From the NCBI GenBank assembly GCA_023391285.1, contig JAEWBF010000039.1, forward strand, positions 233,768-297,767: DNA of 64,000 nucleotides, in the 5' to 3' direction. This DNA comes from Verrucomicrobiota bacterium (GTDB lineage: Bacteria; Verrucomicrobiota; Verrucomicrobiia; Opitutales; Opitutaceae). A model generated the notes under the pieces. The model made no database searches. It saw only the letters and a program-made list of their open reading frames with translations, and was not told the DNA's origin. The position numbers and the translations under genes are program-made. Below are positions 7,669 through 20,900 of this stretch, one piece after another; the first letter of the stretch is position 1; every line of letters begins with the position of its first letter.

Positions 7669-8337
7669 ATGAGCCTGATCAACGAAGCTTTGAAGAAAGC
7701 CCAACGCCGGCAGCACGAGCAGCAAGCGACGGCCGGCGGTGCCGATTCGCCGGCTGGATCGTTTCGGCCCCGCGGAAAATCAAACGTCCCGCAAACGCTC
7801 CTGGTGATTGGCGCCGGTGCTGCGGCGCTCGTGGTCGTCTCGGTTGTGATCACGGTGGTGCTGCTCAACCGCGCGCCTGACTCGCCTACCCCTGCGCCGA
7901 GTTCCAAGCTTTCGGTTGCTCCTGTGCTCCCCGAAACGGCCAGCCCTGTTATCGTCGCGCCGGTCATTTCCAGACCCGACGAATCGATGGCATCCGCTGC
8001 ACTTTCTGAGTCGGCTGCTGCCGCCTCGAGCGACGCGATCAAATCCGAAGCAGCGCCGAACGTCACCGACGCAACTCCGGCCGCTTCCGCCGCGCCTTTG
8101 GCGATTCCTCCGGTCGCGGACCTGACCCTTTCGGAACAAGTGCAGGCTTTCGTCGATGCCGTTCGCGTGACGGGAATCCGGTCTTCCGGCGCCGACAGCA
8201 AGGTGCTCATGAATGACCGCGTTTATCGCGTGAACGACGTGATCGATCGCGCGCTCGGGATAAAGCTGTTGAAGGTCGAAGCGGCCCGACTCGTCTTCAC
8301 GGACGCGAACGGCACGATTTACGAGAAGTCGTTCTGA
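7669..8337 (+). CDS. GspB-like type II secretion accessory protein
   Basis: A 222-residue bitopic protein. It opens with MSLINEALKKAQRRQHEQQ, the characteristic cytoplasmic start of GspB-like proteins. One membrane helix spans about residues 42-66 (LLVIGAGAAALVVVSVVITV). A Pro/Ala/Ser-rich periplasmic spacer (about 68-145) leads to a compact C-terminal domain (about 150-222) with TGIRSSGADSKVLMNDRVY and NDVIDRALGIKLLKVE, which matches the GspB C-terminal domain. It is co-transcribed with the ExeA-like ATPase (start 4 bases after that stop). By analogy with ExeB it would link the ATPase to peptidoglycan or secretin in the periplasm. A bidirectional hairpin follows at 8350. Confidence 0.86.
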   Translation: MSLINEALKKAQRRQHEQQATAGGADSPAGSFRPRGKSNVPQTLLVIGAGAAALVVVSVVITVVLLNRAPDSPTPAPSSKLSVAPVLPETASPVIVAPVISRPDESMASAALSESAAAASSDAIKSEAAPNVTDATPAASAAPLAIPPVADLTLSEQVQAFVDAVRVTGIRSSGADSKVLMNDRVYRVNDVIDRALGIKLLKVEAARLVFTDANGTIYEKSF

Positions 8338-8349
8338 GCGCGCCAAGAA

Positions 8350-8375
8350 TGTAGGGCGGGAGACCCCGCCCTACA
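8350..8375. terminator. Symmetrical hairpin between convergent genes
   Basis: A perfect 11-bp stem (TGTAGGGCGGG at 8350-8360 with CCCGCCCTACA at 8365-8375) closes an AGAC loop. It lies between the end of the gspB-like gene (plus) and the end of the giant gene (minus), so it can serve both directions. No long T run follows on either side. A related hairpin with the same GTAGGGCGGG arm is found at 63369-63393, so this is probably a dispersed element used as a terminator. Confidence 0.6.
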
Positions 8376-8437
8376 CGTGTCTGGCCGAGGGGGTGTCCGT
8401 CTGCGAACGCTGCTCAGGAGGATCTGTTCTTGATCCT

Positions 8438-8900
8438 TCAAAGCCCTTCCAGGCTGCGTAGCGCAAACAGAAGCGTGATATCCGTGGTGACGTCGGAGGC
8501 ATAGACCAGCAGCAGGCCGGAACTTGCGAGCGCACCGCGGAAAACGGTGAGGCCTGTGCCGGTGCTGAAGAGCCCGTGCCATGAGGTGAACGACAGCATC
8601 GACTGAATCGCCGCATGGGACAGCAACGCCGGCGACCAGCCGAGGTGGAGAAACACAAACGGTTGCGCGGCGCGCGAATCGATTTCCGCGGGACGAGTTT
8701 CCAACGGCAAGATCGCGAGGGCGATCAGACCCGAGACCGGCGCGAAGGCGGTGGCGTTGAGGCCGGCTAGGTCCGGGATCGGCGTAATCTCGCCGCCGAA
8801 CTTCATATCGGTGATCGAGAACTCGCGATCGCCGACGGTCATACTCGCGCCGCCCAGTTCGATATACGCACTCGGCGCGGCGAAGAAGTTGAAGCTGCGA
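8438..8900 (-). other. C-terminal region of the giant protein, no recognised anchor
   Basis: The last ~150 residues leave the repeat pattern. They contain hydrophobic stretches such as APVSGLIALAILPL and PFVFLHLGWSPALLSHAAI, and end in LLLVYASDVTTDITLLFALRSLEGL-type sequence (final residues SLEGL). There is no 12-strand autotransporter barrel, no terminal aromatic residue, no LPXTG and no PEP-CTERM box. It could be a type I-like C-terminal secretion signal or a membrane-contact region; neither is proven. Confidence 0.5.
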
Positions 8901-11900
8901 CCGAAGGTGAGCGTGCCGACACCGTCCGCGTTGCTGTCAGCCTGGAAGCTCACGCCGCCGGCAAATGCGAGCGCTTGACCTTCGACAATTGTGAGATTGT
9001 CGCCGGCGGAGACCTTGATGTCGCCGTCGGTGGCGGTGACTACGAACGCGTCGATCGTCATTGAGCCGCCGGCGTGAAGTTCGGCCGGCGCGTTCGGCAC
9101 GCGGAAGTTCGTGACGTGGAGCGAATCCGTTTCCTTCACGAACGCTCCGCTCGATCCATAGACGATCAGATCGAGGAGGCCGAAGGCCGTGTCGATGAGG
9201 TCTTCGCGTGTGCCGAAGTTGTCGTCGATCCGAACCGTTGCGGAAGCAGCGGTGAAGTTGTCGACATCGTCCGCGTGATTGTCGCGCACCGAGCCGTTCA
9301 CCACCAGATCGAGGGCGCCCGCACCGGCATCGACGATGCTGACATCGAACGAGCCGACGATGAAGAGCCGGATATCGCCGTCGCCGCTGACGATCGTTGC
9401 TCCGCTGGCCATCGTGAGGTCGCCGTTTTCGATGGTGAGGTCGATCGAGCCGCCGGCCGTTACGATATCGGCGCGCGAGGTCATCGTAATTCCGCCGGGC
9501 ACGGAGAGAGACAGCGGACCGCCGCCCGAGCGGAGGTCGGCGTCGAGCAACAGCGTGGCCGCCGCACCTTGAAGGACGAAGGATATCGTGCCGGAGCCCG
9601 TGCGAACATCGGCATGGATCGCGAGGATCGAATCTTCACCGCCGACCACGATCGTGACGGCGCCGGAGCCGTCGGCGTCAATGGAGGTGTCGTCGGCCGG
9701 ACGCGTGCCGTCGTTGAGCGTGATGTCGCCGTCGATCGTTCCGAGTGAGATGCTGCCGCTGTCCGCGGTCGTGCGGAGATCGGATTGAGTGTCGATCACT
9801 TGCGAGCCGATCGAGCTTTCGGATACCCGCCAAGTCTTCAGCGTTACATCGCCAACGATCAGATCGTCCGTTTCCAAAATGTGGATACCGCCCGCGGTGG
9901 CGCGGCTCGTGAGGACACTCACGCGCAGTTCGAGGCGATCGTCCGCGGTGCCAACGCCGACGCCAGCGTTGAGCCACGCACCGTTCGCGATGATGTCTTC
10001 GCCGCCGATATTGCCGGTGTCGAAGATCCACCCGGTGGAGGCGTGCACGGAGGCGTTGGCCAGAGTAGTGATGCCGCCAAGGAACACATCGGTGAGCGCC
10101 CACACTCGAACGTCGCCGTGTTCCGTGATGAAGCGATTGTGATCCGTCTGCACCACTCGCCCACCTTGGGCGATCGCCTCGATGGAGCCGTGGCTGCCGG
10201 TGCGAACATTCACGGCGGCGGTGAACGTAATCGAGCCGCTCGCAATCAGCGTGATCGAGCCGGTGGTGGACGCGATGTCGGAGTTGACGATGATGTCGTA
10301 GCCGGTGCCGAGCGACTGGATGAGGATTTGGCCATTGCCGTGAGCACGCACCACGGAGTTCGGCTCAAAGCCATCCACGGTGCCGTTGTTGAGTGTGATG
10401 CGGCCGGCGAGCGTGCGCAGCACGATGCTGCCATTGCCCGAAGCGGTGTAGACATCGGAGCGAGTTTCCTCGACGACCGGGTGAACGGACGCGTTGTGCC
10501 ATACTTCCCAGATGCTGGCGGTCACGTCGTCAACGATGAGGTCGTCGGTTTCGAGGAGGAAAATGCCGCCACCGTGGGCGCTGGCCGCGAGAACATCGAT
10601 GCGTGTTTCGATGGCATCGAACATGCCGCCGATGCCATTGCCGGCGACGAGGCGCGCGGTTGACGCAATGATGTCTTCGCCACCGCGATCGCCTGCGTCG
10701 AGGATGGAGCCGTTGAGAGCAGTGAGGGCGACGCGAGCGTTCGTCGTGACGCCGCCGAGCACGATATCGCGGTAAGCGACCACGCGGATATCGCCGAGTT
10801 CGGCTTCGAAGCGGCTGAAGTCGTCCTGGCGGATGCTGCCGGTGTCGGACACGACGTTGATCGAGCCCAAATCGCCGGTGCGGATATCGGACGCGTAGTT
10901 GAACCAAATGTCGTGGCCGATGAGCACGCTGATGTGGCCGCGTTCGGAAACGATGTCGGCTTTCACGGACGCGACGCTCGTGCGGGAGCGTGCATCGATG
11001 AGGACGTTGCCCAAGCCGTGAGCGAAGATGGCGGTGTTGTCGGTGAGCGCGTAGCCGTCGTGCAGGTCGACGTCGCCGTCGAGCACGCGGAGGACGATCG
11101 AAGCGTGGCCGGCGGTGACGCGGAGATCGGATTGCAGGACGTCCGTGCGCTCGATGACGGTGGCATTGGATTGCACTTCGGCGATGGTCACCTCGACGTC
11201 GTCGATGACGATTGTATCGGTTTCGGTGAAGAACATGCCGCCCGACGTGGCGCGCGCGGTGAGGATCGTGACGAGTGTTTCGATATGATCGAACGGCTGG
11301 CCGATGCCGATGGCGGCATTGATGCGGAGACCGGTCGCGATGATGTCTTCGCCATGGAAGGCGTCGCCGTTGTCGAAGATCGAGCCGGTCAAGGCGATGA
11401 GGGAGGCGTTCGCGTTGGTGGTGAGGCCGCCGAGGAGAATGTCGATGTGCGCGTGGAGGCGGATGTCGCCGTCAGCGGTGACGAAGCGGCTGTTGTCGTG
11501 TTGATCGATCGAGCCCGTGGCGGAGACGATGTTGAGGGTGCCCGTGCCGGCGGTGCGAACGTCAGCGGTCGTGGTGAAGGTGATGTCGTGGCCGACAAGG
11601 ATCGTGATGTGGCCGGTCGTGGAGACGATGTCGGCGTTGGCGGTGAACGTGGTGGTTGTCGCGGCGCCTTCGATGCGGATGTTGCCGGTGCCGTGCGCGG
11701 AGATGGCGGTGTTGTCGAGAGTCGCGGTGCCGTCGTTGAGGACGATGTCGCCGGTGCTCGTCCAGATCACGATCGAGCCGTTGCCCGAGGTCGTGCGGAT
11801 ATCGGACTGCAGGGCGTCGATGCGGGTGATGAGCGAAGCGTTGGATTGGACTTCGGAGATCGTGATCTCGACGTCGTCGACGATGAAGCCGTCGGTTTCG

Positions 11901-14900
11901 TGCAGATAGATGCCACCGGAGGTCGCGCGAGCGGTGACCGTCGTGATCTTGGTTTCGATATGATCGGTCGCGGTTCCGATGCCGATGGCGGCGTTCAGGC
12001 GGAGACCGTTCGCGATGATGTCTTCGCCGTGGAAGGCGTCACCGCTGTCGAGGATCGAGCCGGTGAAGGCGATGAGGGACGCGTTCGCGCTGGTGGTGAT
12101 GCCGCCGATGTAGATGTTGATCTGCGCGTGGAGGCGGATGTCGCCGTTCGCGCTGACGATCCGGCTGTTGTCGTCCTGGGTGATCGAGCCGGTCGTCGCG
12201 ATCAGGTCGATCGTGCCGGTGCCGGCGGTCGTGATGTCGGCGCTGTCGGTGAGCGTGAGATTGTTCGCGGCGAGCAGTGTGATGTGGCCGGTGCCGGAGG
12301 TGATGTCGGCGTTGGACGTGAGGTTCGTGCCCGCGCCGATCGCTTCGATCAGGATGTTGCCGGCCCCGTGCGCGGAGATGGCGGTGTCGTCGGACGCGGC
12401 GGTGCCATCGTTGAGGATGATGTCGCCGTTCAGCGTTCGGAGAACGATTGAGCCGTTGCCGGCCGTGGTGCGGACGTCCGATTGGTTGGCGTCAACGCGG
12501 GTGACGAGCGTCGCGTCCTGTTGGACTTCGGAGATCGTGATTTCCACGTCGTCGACGATGAGGCTGTCGGTTTCGAGGAGGAAGATGCCGCCGGAAGTCG
12601 CGCGGGCGCTGAGCGTGGCGATCTTGGTTTCGATGTGATCGGTCGCGGTGCCGATGCCGATGGCGGCGTTCAGGCGGAGGCCGTTGGCGATGATATCTTC
12701 GCCATGGAAGGCGTCGCCGTTGTCGAGGATTGAGCCGGTGAAGGCGATGAGGGAGGCGTTCGCGTTGGTGGTGAGGCCGCCGAGGAGAATGTCGATGTGT
12801 GCGTGGAGGCGGATGTCGCCGTCAGCGGTGACGAAGCGGCTGTTGTCGTGTTGATCGATCGAGCCCGTGGCGGTGACGAGGTTGATCGTGCCCGTGCCGG
12901 CGGTGCGAACGTCGGCGGTCGTGGTGAAGGTAATGTTCTGGCCGACAAGGATCGTGATGTGGCCGGTGGTGGAGATGATGTCGGCGTTCGACGTGAAGGT
13001 GGTCGTGGTCGCAGCGCCTTCGATTCGGATGTTGCCCGTGCCGTGCGCGGCAATGGCGGTGTTGTCGAGGGTCGCGGTGCCGTCGTTGAGGACGATGTCG
13101 CCGGTGCTCGTCCAGATTACGATCGAGCCATTGCCGGCGGTCGTGCGGATATCGGACTGCAGGGCATCGATACGAGTGATAAGCGAAGCGTTGGATTGGA
13201 CTTCGGAGATCGTGATTTCGACGTCGTCGACAATGAGGGCGTCGGTTTCGAGGAGGAAGATGCCGCCCGAGGTCGCGCGGGCGCTGAGCGTGGCGATCTT
13301 GGTTTCGATGTGATCGGTCGCGGTGCCGATGCCGATGGCGGCGTTCAGGCGGAGGCCGTTGGCGATGATGTCTTCGCCATGGAAGGCGTCGCCGTTGTCG
13401 AAGATTGAGCCGGTGAAGGCGATGAGGGACGCGTTCGCGTTGGTGGTGAGGCCGCCGATGTAGATATCGATCTGCGCGTGGAGGCGGATGTCGCCGTTCG
13501 CGCTGACGATACGGCTGTTGTCGTCCTGGGTGATCGAACCGGTCGTCGCGATCAGGTCGATCGTGCCGGTGCCGGCCGTAACGACATCGGCGCTGTCGGT
13601 GAGCGTGAGGTTGTTCGCGGCGATCAGCGTGATGTGGCCGGTGCCGGAGTTGATGTCGGCGTTGAACGTGAGGTTCGAGCCCGCGCCGATCGCTTCGATC
13701 AGGATGTTGCCGGCGCCGTGCGCGGAGATGGCGGTGTCGTCGGACGCGGCGGTGCCATCGTTGAGGATGATGTCGCCGTCCAACGTGCGGAGGACGATCG
13801 AGCCGTTGCCGACGGTGGTGCGAACGTCCGATTGGTTGGCGTCAACGCGGGTGACGAGCGTCGCGTCCTGTTGGACTTCGGAAATCGTGATTTCCACGTC
13901 GTCGACGACAAGCGCGTCGGTTTCGAGGAGGAAGATGCCGCCGGAGGTCGCGCGGGCGCTGAGCGTGGCGATCTTGGTTTCGATGTGATCGGTCGCCGTG
14001 GCGATACCGATGGCGGCGTTCAGGCGGAAAGCGGAAGCGATGATGTCTTCACCGTGGAAGGCATCGCCGTTGTCGAGGATCGAGCCAGTGGTGGTAACGA
14101 GCGAGGCGTTGGCGTTGGTCGTCAGGCCGCCGAGGAAGATGTGGGTGTAGGCGTGAACGCGGATGTCGCCGTTCGCGGTAATAAGGCGGCTGTTGTCGTG
14201 CTGCGTGATCGAGCCGGCTTGGGCGTCGAGATTGATGGTGCCGGTGCTGCCCGTGCGGATGTCGGCGGTCGCGGTGAGCTCGATGTGCTGCGCGGCGATG
14301 AGGGTAATGTGACCGGTCGCGGATTCGATGTCGGCGTTGATGGTGATGCTGGTGTTGGCGCCGAGCGTTTGGACGAGGATGTTGCCGGAGCCGTGGGCGC
14401 TGATGGTGGTGTTGTCCGCGCTGGCGGTGCCATCGTTGAGCGTGATGTCGCCGTTGAGTGTGCGAAGAACGATGGTGCCGTTGCCGGCGGTCGTCTGGAC
14501 GTCACTGAGGTCCGCGGACGTGTGCGTCGTTGTCGTGCTGTTGGCGAGAACCTCGATGACGGAGAACGCGATCGTGTCGACGATGAGGGCGTCCGACTCG
14601 AGGACGAAGATTCCGCCGGAAGTCGCGCGAGCCGCGAAGGTATCGACGGTGGTGTCGAGATGGTTGCTCGAAGTGCCGATGCCGAGAGCGGCTTCAATGC
14701 GGAGATTGGCGGCGGTGACGTCGATAAGTGTGGCGCCGGCGTCGAAGACGAAACCCGTGGCGGAAACGATTTGGACGGCGCCGGCGGCGGCGTGGAGGCC
14801 GGAGATCGTGAGATTGTTGTTCGCAGTGTAAGCGATGTTACCGCCGGAGGTGGAGACGGTGACGTTGTCGGCCATCAGCGCGGCGCCGGTGATGGCGCGG

Positions 14901-17900
14901 ACATAGACGTCGCCGCCGGTGGTGAAGAGGTCGCCGTGGAGGTTTTGCGTGATGTCTTCGAGCGCGACGACGGAGATGTTGCCGTTCGTGGTGTAGAGGC
15001 CGGCATCGAGGACAATATCGCCGCCGACGCCGTTGGCGCGGAGGAGAATGTGGCCGGCGGCTGTCGTGCGGATACCGAAATCGTTGGCGGGCGTGGTGCC
15101 GTCGGTAACTGTAATCGAACCGAGCGTGGTCTGGAGGACGATGGTGGCGTCTTCGATACCAACGATGTCGCTTTGGGCGCTGTCGGTGACGGCGGAAACG
15201 GAGCCGTCCGTATTCACATTCTGGACCGTCACCTCGGCGGTGCCGACGGTGATGGTGCCGCTGTCGACGACGTTGAAGCCGAGCGCGCGGACGCGAGCGG
15301 TAATCGTGGTGACGTCGACCTCGAGGGCGTTGTCGATGCCGGCGCCGAGGACTCCGACGCTGCGGGCATCGAGGCGGAGGTTCGCGGCGCGGACGTCGAG
15401 GTAGGTGTCACCGTTGTCGAAGATCTGGTCGACGGCGGTGAGGCTGACACTGCCCTCCCCTGCATCGATGCCGCCGGCGTTGATGAAGCTGCCGGAGTTC
15501 AGGCGGATGTGGCCGTCGCCGGAGCTGGTGTCGAAGAGGACGTCGTCCGCCATGTCGATCGCGCCGCTGACGCTGGTGACGCTGAGCGTGCCAGCGGTGA
15601 CAACGTCGGCGCCGGAGGCGAAGGTGACATTGTCGGCGGCGATCAGAGTGATGTGACCGGAGGTGGAACGGACATCGGCGTTGGTTTCGAAGACGAGGTT
15701 GCCGGTCGCGTGGAGGCGGATGTTGCCGGAGGTGGCGGTGCGCACGGCGATGCCGGATGCGTCGGCTCCATCGGAGACGGTAAGCGTGCCGCCCACGGTA
15801 AGGACGATGTTACCGGCGGCGGTAGCGGTGAGATCGGTGAGCGAGTTCGAGACCGTCGAGGTCGTGTTGTCCGAGGCGACGCGGTCGATCGCCACGGTGA
15901 CGGCGTCAATGCGGAGCGTGAGCGACTCGGCGATGAACATGCCCTGGGCGCCGCTGGCGCGGGCGGCGAGCGTGGCGACGTTGATTTCGATGTGATTGAG
16001 GCCGGTGCCGATGTCGCTGCCGGCGATCAGGAGCAGGTTGCCGGCGATGACGTCGTCGGCATTGGCATCTTCGAGGTCGAGAATCGAGCCGAGCGTCGCG
16101 ATGAGGGCGACGTTCCCCGCGCCGGCGTTGAGGGTGCCGAGCGTGATGTTGCCGGTGGCGGCTTCGTAACGGATGCCGCTGTTGATCGTGGTCGTAGTCG
16201 CCGTGAGGTTCATGGCGATCCCGCTGGCGGCGAGGACATCGATGGTGCGGCCGGCGGCGGAGGTGACGAGGTGACCGGCGGCGTTTTGGATGACGTTGTC
16301 GGCAGCGTTCAGGGAGATGTTGCCCAGCGTGCTGCGGATCGTGGCGTTGAGGACGAGGTTATCGGCGTTGTCTTCGGACGGCTCGCCGGATTCGCCGGCG
16401 GCGAGGAGGATGTCGGCCGACGCGGTCACGGCGAAGGTGTTATTGTCGCCGTCGTTGAGCGTGAGGCTGCCGTTGATCGTCATGAGGACGACGTAGCCAT
16501 CGCTGACGATGTCGTGGCGGGTGTCGGCGGCGAGCGTTGAGGACGACGCGTTGGTGTCGACACGGTGAACGTTGGAAACGGTGACGCTGCCGGTGACCAG
16601 CGAGTCGGTTTCGACCAGGTAGATGCCGCCAAGGCCGGTCGCGCGCGCGGCCAGCGATGCAATCGTGGTTTCGAGCGGGTTCGCGACGGTGCCGATTTCG
16701 ATGGCAGCGAGGAGGACGTTGCGGCCAAGGAGGTCGACAGCGCTGGTGTCGTCGAGATCGAGGATCGACCCGGCGAGCGCGATGAGCGCGATGTCGCCGC
16801 TGATGCCGGCGTTGATCTGGGCGATGACGATATCGCCGAGGATGGATTCGAGACGGACGTGGCCGTTGGTCGTTGTGATCGCGGTGCCGGCGGTCATGGA
16901 AATGCCGGATTGCGCGAGGTAGTCGACGGTGCGGCCGGCGCGGCTGAGGAGGACGGAGCCGGTGTCGGACTGCGCGATGGCATCGTCGGCGTAGAAGCTC
17001 ACGTAACCGTTCGAAGTGGAAACGAGCCGTGTGATCGCGAGGTTGGCGGTGGTGGCTTCCGTGGTTTCGCGGGCTTCGAGGCGGATGTTGCCCATCGCAC
17101 CGGTTGAGAGGATCTGGCCAGCGACGGTGAGCGTGCCGTTGACGGTCTTGATGACGACGGAGCCGTCGGCGCCGGCGGATACGATGCCGTTGTTCTCGCT
17201 GGAGATGGTGAGGGCGTCGGTTTCCTGGATGAAGATACCGCCTGTGAGCGTGTTAGTCGCGGAAAGGCGGTCGACAGCGAGGTCGAGGTCGTCGGACGAG
17301 GTGCCGATGCCGGCGGTCGCGGTGAGGAGGACGCGGGTGGTGACGCCGCGGAGGTTGGCGGCTTCGCTGGTGAGATTGTCGAGGATCGCTCCGGCGGTGG
17401 TGACGAGGCGGATGGTGTCCGGCGTTTCGATGATGGAGACGCGGATGTCACCCGCGGCGGTGAAGAAGATTTCGCCGGTGGCGGTCGTCGTGACGCCGTC
17501 GAGCATCGTGATCGCTGCGCCGGCGGTGAACGTGACGTCGGCTGCGCCGCCGGAGACGTTGGCGTTTTGGGTGATGAACGAGGCTGTCGCTTTGAGGATG
17601 ATGTTACCGTCGTTGCTGGTGATCGCGGCGTCGACGGTGATGGAGGCGGCGGCGGTCAGCGTGATGATGCCGGCGTGCGAGACGATTTCCTTGGAGATCT
17701 GGATCCCACTGCCGGCGCCCTGCGCGGTGACGGTGATGTTACCGGAACCGGCGACGGAGATGCCGGAGACGTTGGAGATGTCGATGCTGCCGGCTTGGGC
17801 GATGAGGCGGATGTAGCCGGTTTCGTTGGCGTCGGACTGCGTGATGCCGTCGATGCGGATGTCGCCGCCCGCGGCGACTTCGGTGAGCTCGATATTGCCG

Positions 17901-20900
17901 GAGCCGCGGTTGAGGGCGGTGAGGCTGTCGACGCGGAGGAAGTTGAGGCGGATACCCGTGAGCGCGTCGATCTGGAGGTCGGCCGCGGTGAGCGTTTCGG
18001 ATGCGAGCGCGTCGGTCGTGGTGTCGTCGGATTGAACGATCTTGCCGCTGAGCGAGTAGAGCGAGGCGTTGCCGGTGACGTTGACGGCGTTGCGGAAGGT
18101 GATGTCGTTGATCGCGTCGAGCGTGAGGTTGCCGTTGACGATGAGCGTCGAAGCAGTGTCCGCGAAATCGACGACCTCGATGCTGCGGCCGTAGATGCTG
18201 ACCGGATCGCGGAAGGTGACCGTCGTGGAATCGCTGCCGATGCGGACGGACCCAACGCCCAGAGCCGCGGAGCCGCCCTGCTCGTGACCAATGGTGATGG
18301 AGGTGAAGCCGTCCGCAAGGGCCAGAATATCGGCGGCGGTAAGCTGCAGTCCGCCTGTGTTGCCGGTGGCGATTTCGATGGGAAGGCTGAGTGTGCTGGT
18401 GCGGAGGAAGAGAGCACCCGGGCTCGAGACGGAGGAATCGCCGCCGTTGAAGTCGATGCCGTCGGCTTCGATTTCGATGTCGCCGGCCACCGTTACGCTG
18501 CCATTGAAGACCACATTGGCAGCGCCGCGGACGACGAGGCGGCCGCCGTTGTTAAGTTTGACGTTGCCGTTGAAGGTAACAGTGCCGGTGGCGTCGATGA
18601 TGAGATCGCCATCTACCGTGACGTCCTGATCGAAGGTTACGTTTTCAGCCGCTGACACGGTGAGGCTGAGCAACGGATCGGTGTTGCCGATGATGTTGAG
18701 GAATTCGACATCGCCCGCCGCGCTGACCGTGAGCCGGTCGATAGTGTCGATGTCGCCGTCGCCGTTGAGAATCAAGCCACCCGCAGCACCGATGATGAGG
18801 CCGCCACTCGGAGCGGAGAGCGTCCGGTCGCCGGAGACGATGATCGAGTCGCCCAGATCGATACCCGCTGGGAACGAAACGTCCGCAGCAATCGTGGTGG
18901 TGTGCCCGGAGCCGCGGATAATGAGGTAGGCGTCGTCTTCGCCAATCAGATTGTCGGCGATATAAATGTGGCCGCCGGCACCAGGGTTGGAGATGCGGAG
19001 CGGATCGTGGACGTAGATCTCACCCGTGGTGTCGGCCGCGTCGCCTACGTAGATGGTATAGCTGCCCTGGCTGCTGCCGATATGGATCTCGCGGAAGCCG
19101 TTCTGGAGGAAACCGAGTTCGGTTGTGTCGATATGGAAGCCAGTGACGGGGGTGCCGAAGTCACCGATGAAGATATCGACCGCACGGTCGCGGGGACGTA
19201 GGATCAAGTCGGCGCCGGAGCTGGCAATGGGCGCACTGATGATGAGGTCGTCAGCAATGAGCGAGAGGTCTTCCCCGCCCGCGTCGATTGGGGAACCAAT
19301 GACCTGGCCGCCGCCGAGCGAAATGACGGAGGTGTTACCGCCCTTCGCGCCGGAGCCGCCAATGGACTCGGATTCAACAACGATGTCCGCGGTAGTGAAG
19401 ATATAGATCGGCAGGCGGGTCGCGCTGGCGACGGTGGCCTTAGCAGCCCGGATAAGCAGGGACAGCGGGCTGTATTGGTGACCGGCCAGCGGAGCGCCGA
19501 TTTGATCGCGGGCGCGCAGCGTGATCGTGCTGGTGGAGCCGGTGGCCTGGAGGTAGGCGCCGCCGGCGGCGCGGAGCACCGTGCCATTAGCGAGATGGGC
19601 GGCCTCTTCGGCCGCGGTGGCGTCGGAGACCGTGAGGAGGCCGGTAGCGGAAACGAGGGTAAAGAGGCCTTCGCTCAACGCCCAATCGAGGTGCGAGCTG
19701 AAGCCGGCGCTTTCCGTGAGCCAGTTGACCGCGTCGACATCGTTCAGAATCGAACCTTGCAGGGCAGTCAGCGCGATATCGCCGGGCGTGCGGATACCGG
19801 CCGCAAGCGTGATGTCGCCGGAATCGGCGGCGAGGCTGACGCTGCCACCGGTAGTGACGATGTCTGCCCCGACGCGCAGGAAGGCGCCCGTGTCGCCGCC
19901 GGCACGGAGCGTAACGTCACCGGAGGTGGCGGTGAGTCCGGAGCCGGTGAGTGTGAGCGAGCCGCCGATGGTGGCGACTGACACCGATCCCTCGCCGCCC
20001 TGCTGCAGGCGGGTGATGGCAAGGGCGTCGGCCTCTTCGAGTGCGATGACGTCACTGGTCGTGTTAATGACGTCGAGCGAGGCGACCTGGATCTCGATCG
20101 CGTCGGCGACGGCGCCAATACCGTTGGCAGCGCGGAGGACGAGATTGCCGTTCGGCGCAACGATGTCGCGATTGCCTTCGCCGCCATCGAGGATGGCGCC
20201 GTTGGTCGAGGTGATGGTGAGATCGCCGACACGGGTCGTGGCGAGTTTGCCGAGAGTGATGTTGCCGGCCGCGGTGAGCGCCAGCCGACCCGAGCCTGCG
20301 TTCACGGTCGTGTAACCGGCCAGGTTCAAGACTCCGCCCGAGGTGAGCGTGATGCTGCCGCTTGTGCTGACGAGGCGCGCGGTTTCGCCGAAGAGCATGT
20401 CCCCGCCAGACTTCAGCGCGACGTTACCGCTGGCGGTGACGATCTCGGAGTTGACGGTGAGGTGACCGCCGATGCCGTTCGTGGTGAGGGTAACGGTCGC
20501 AGCTCCGGTGAGCGCAATCGCCGCGTCCACCACCACGGGGCCTCCGGAAACCAGCGAGAAGGACGCGGCAGGATTGTTCTGGACGAGGCTGGAAAGGATG
20601 ACGCCATCCGTCTCGGTGATGGCGATCGCGCCGTTAGCGGTGAGGTCGAGGGTGTCGGCTTCGAGTGCGGCCGTGATCGCGCCCGCAGAGACCAGCGTGA
20701 CCGCACCGGCTGAGGCGGTATTATTAACAATCGTGATGTTGCCGCCGGATTGGATGGTGATGGTGCCGACCGTGCCGCTGATGGAATTGATGGTGACGGA
20801 ACCGGTGGCGACGATGGTGAGGTCGCCGCCGTTCATCGTGAGGGAGTTGATCGTGATGTTACCCGTCTGATTGATGGTCAGACTGCTGCCGGCGCCATTG

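Noticed and set aside
9800..14600. Regularly spaced direct repeats considered as a CRISPR array
   Set aside because: The period is 675 bp, the repeats are coding and in frame, and no short repeat-spacer pattern or cas gene is present.
13478..16540. Long plus-strand open frame (1,020 codons) opposite the giant gene
   Set aside because: It mirrors the repeats of the giant gene. GC-rich codons for Asp, Val, Ile and Thr read as Val, Asp, Arg and Gly on the other strand, and the translation is a monotonous Gly/Asp/Val/Arg/Glu mix without domain character.
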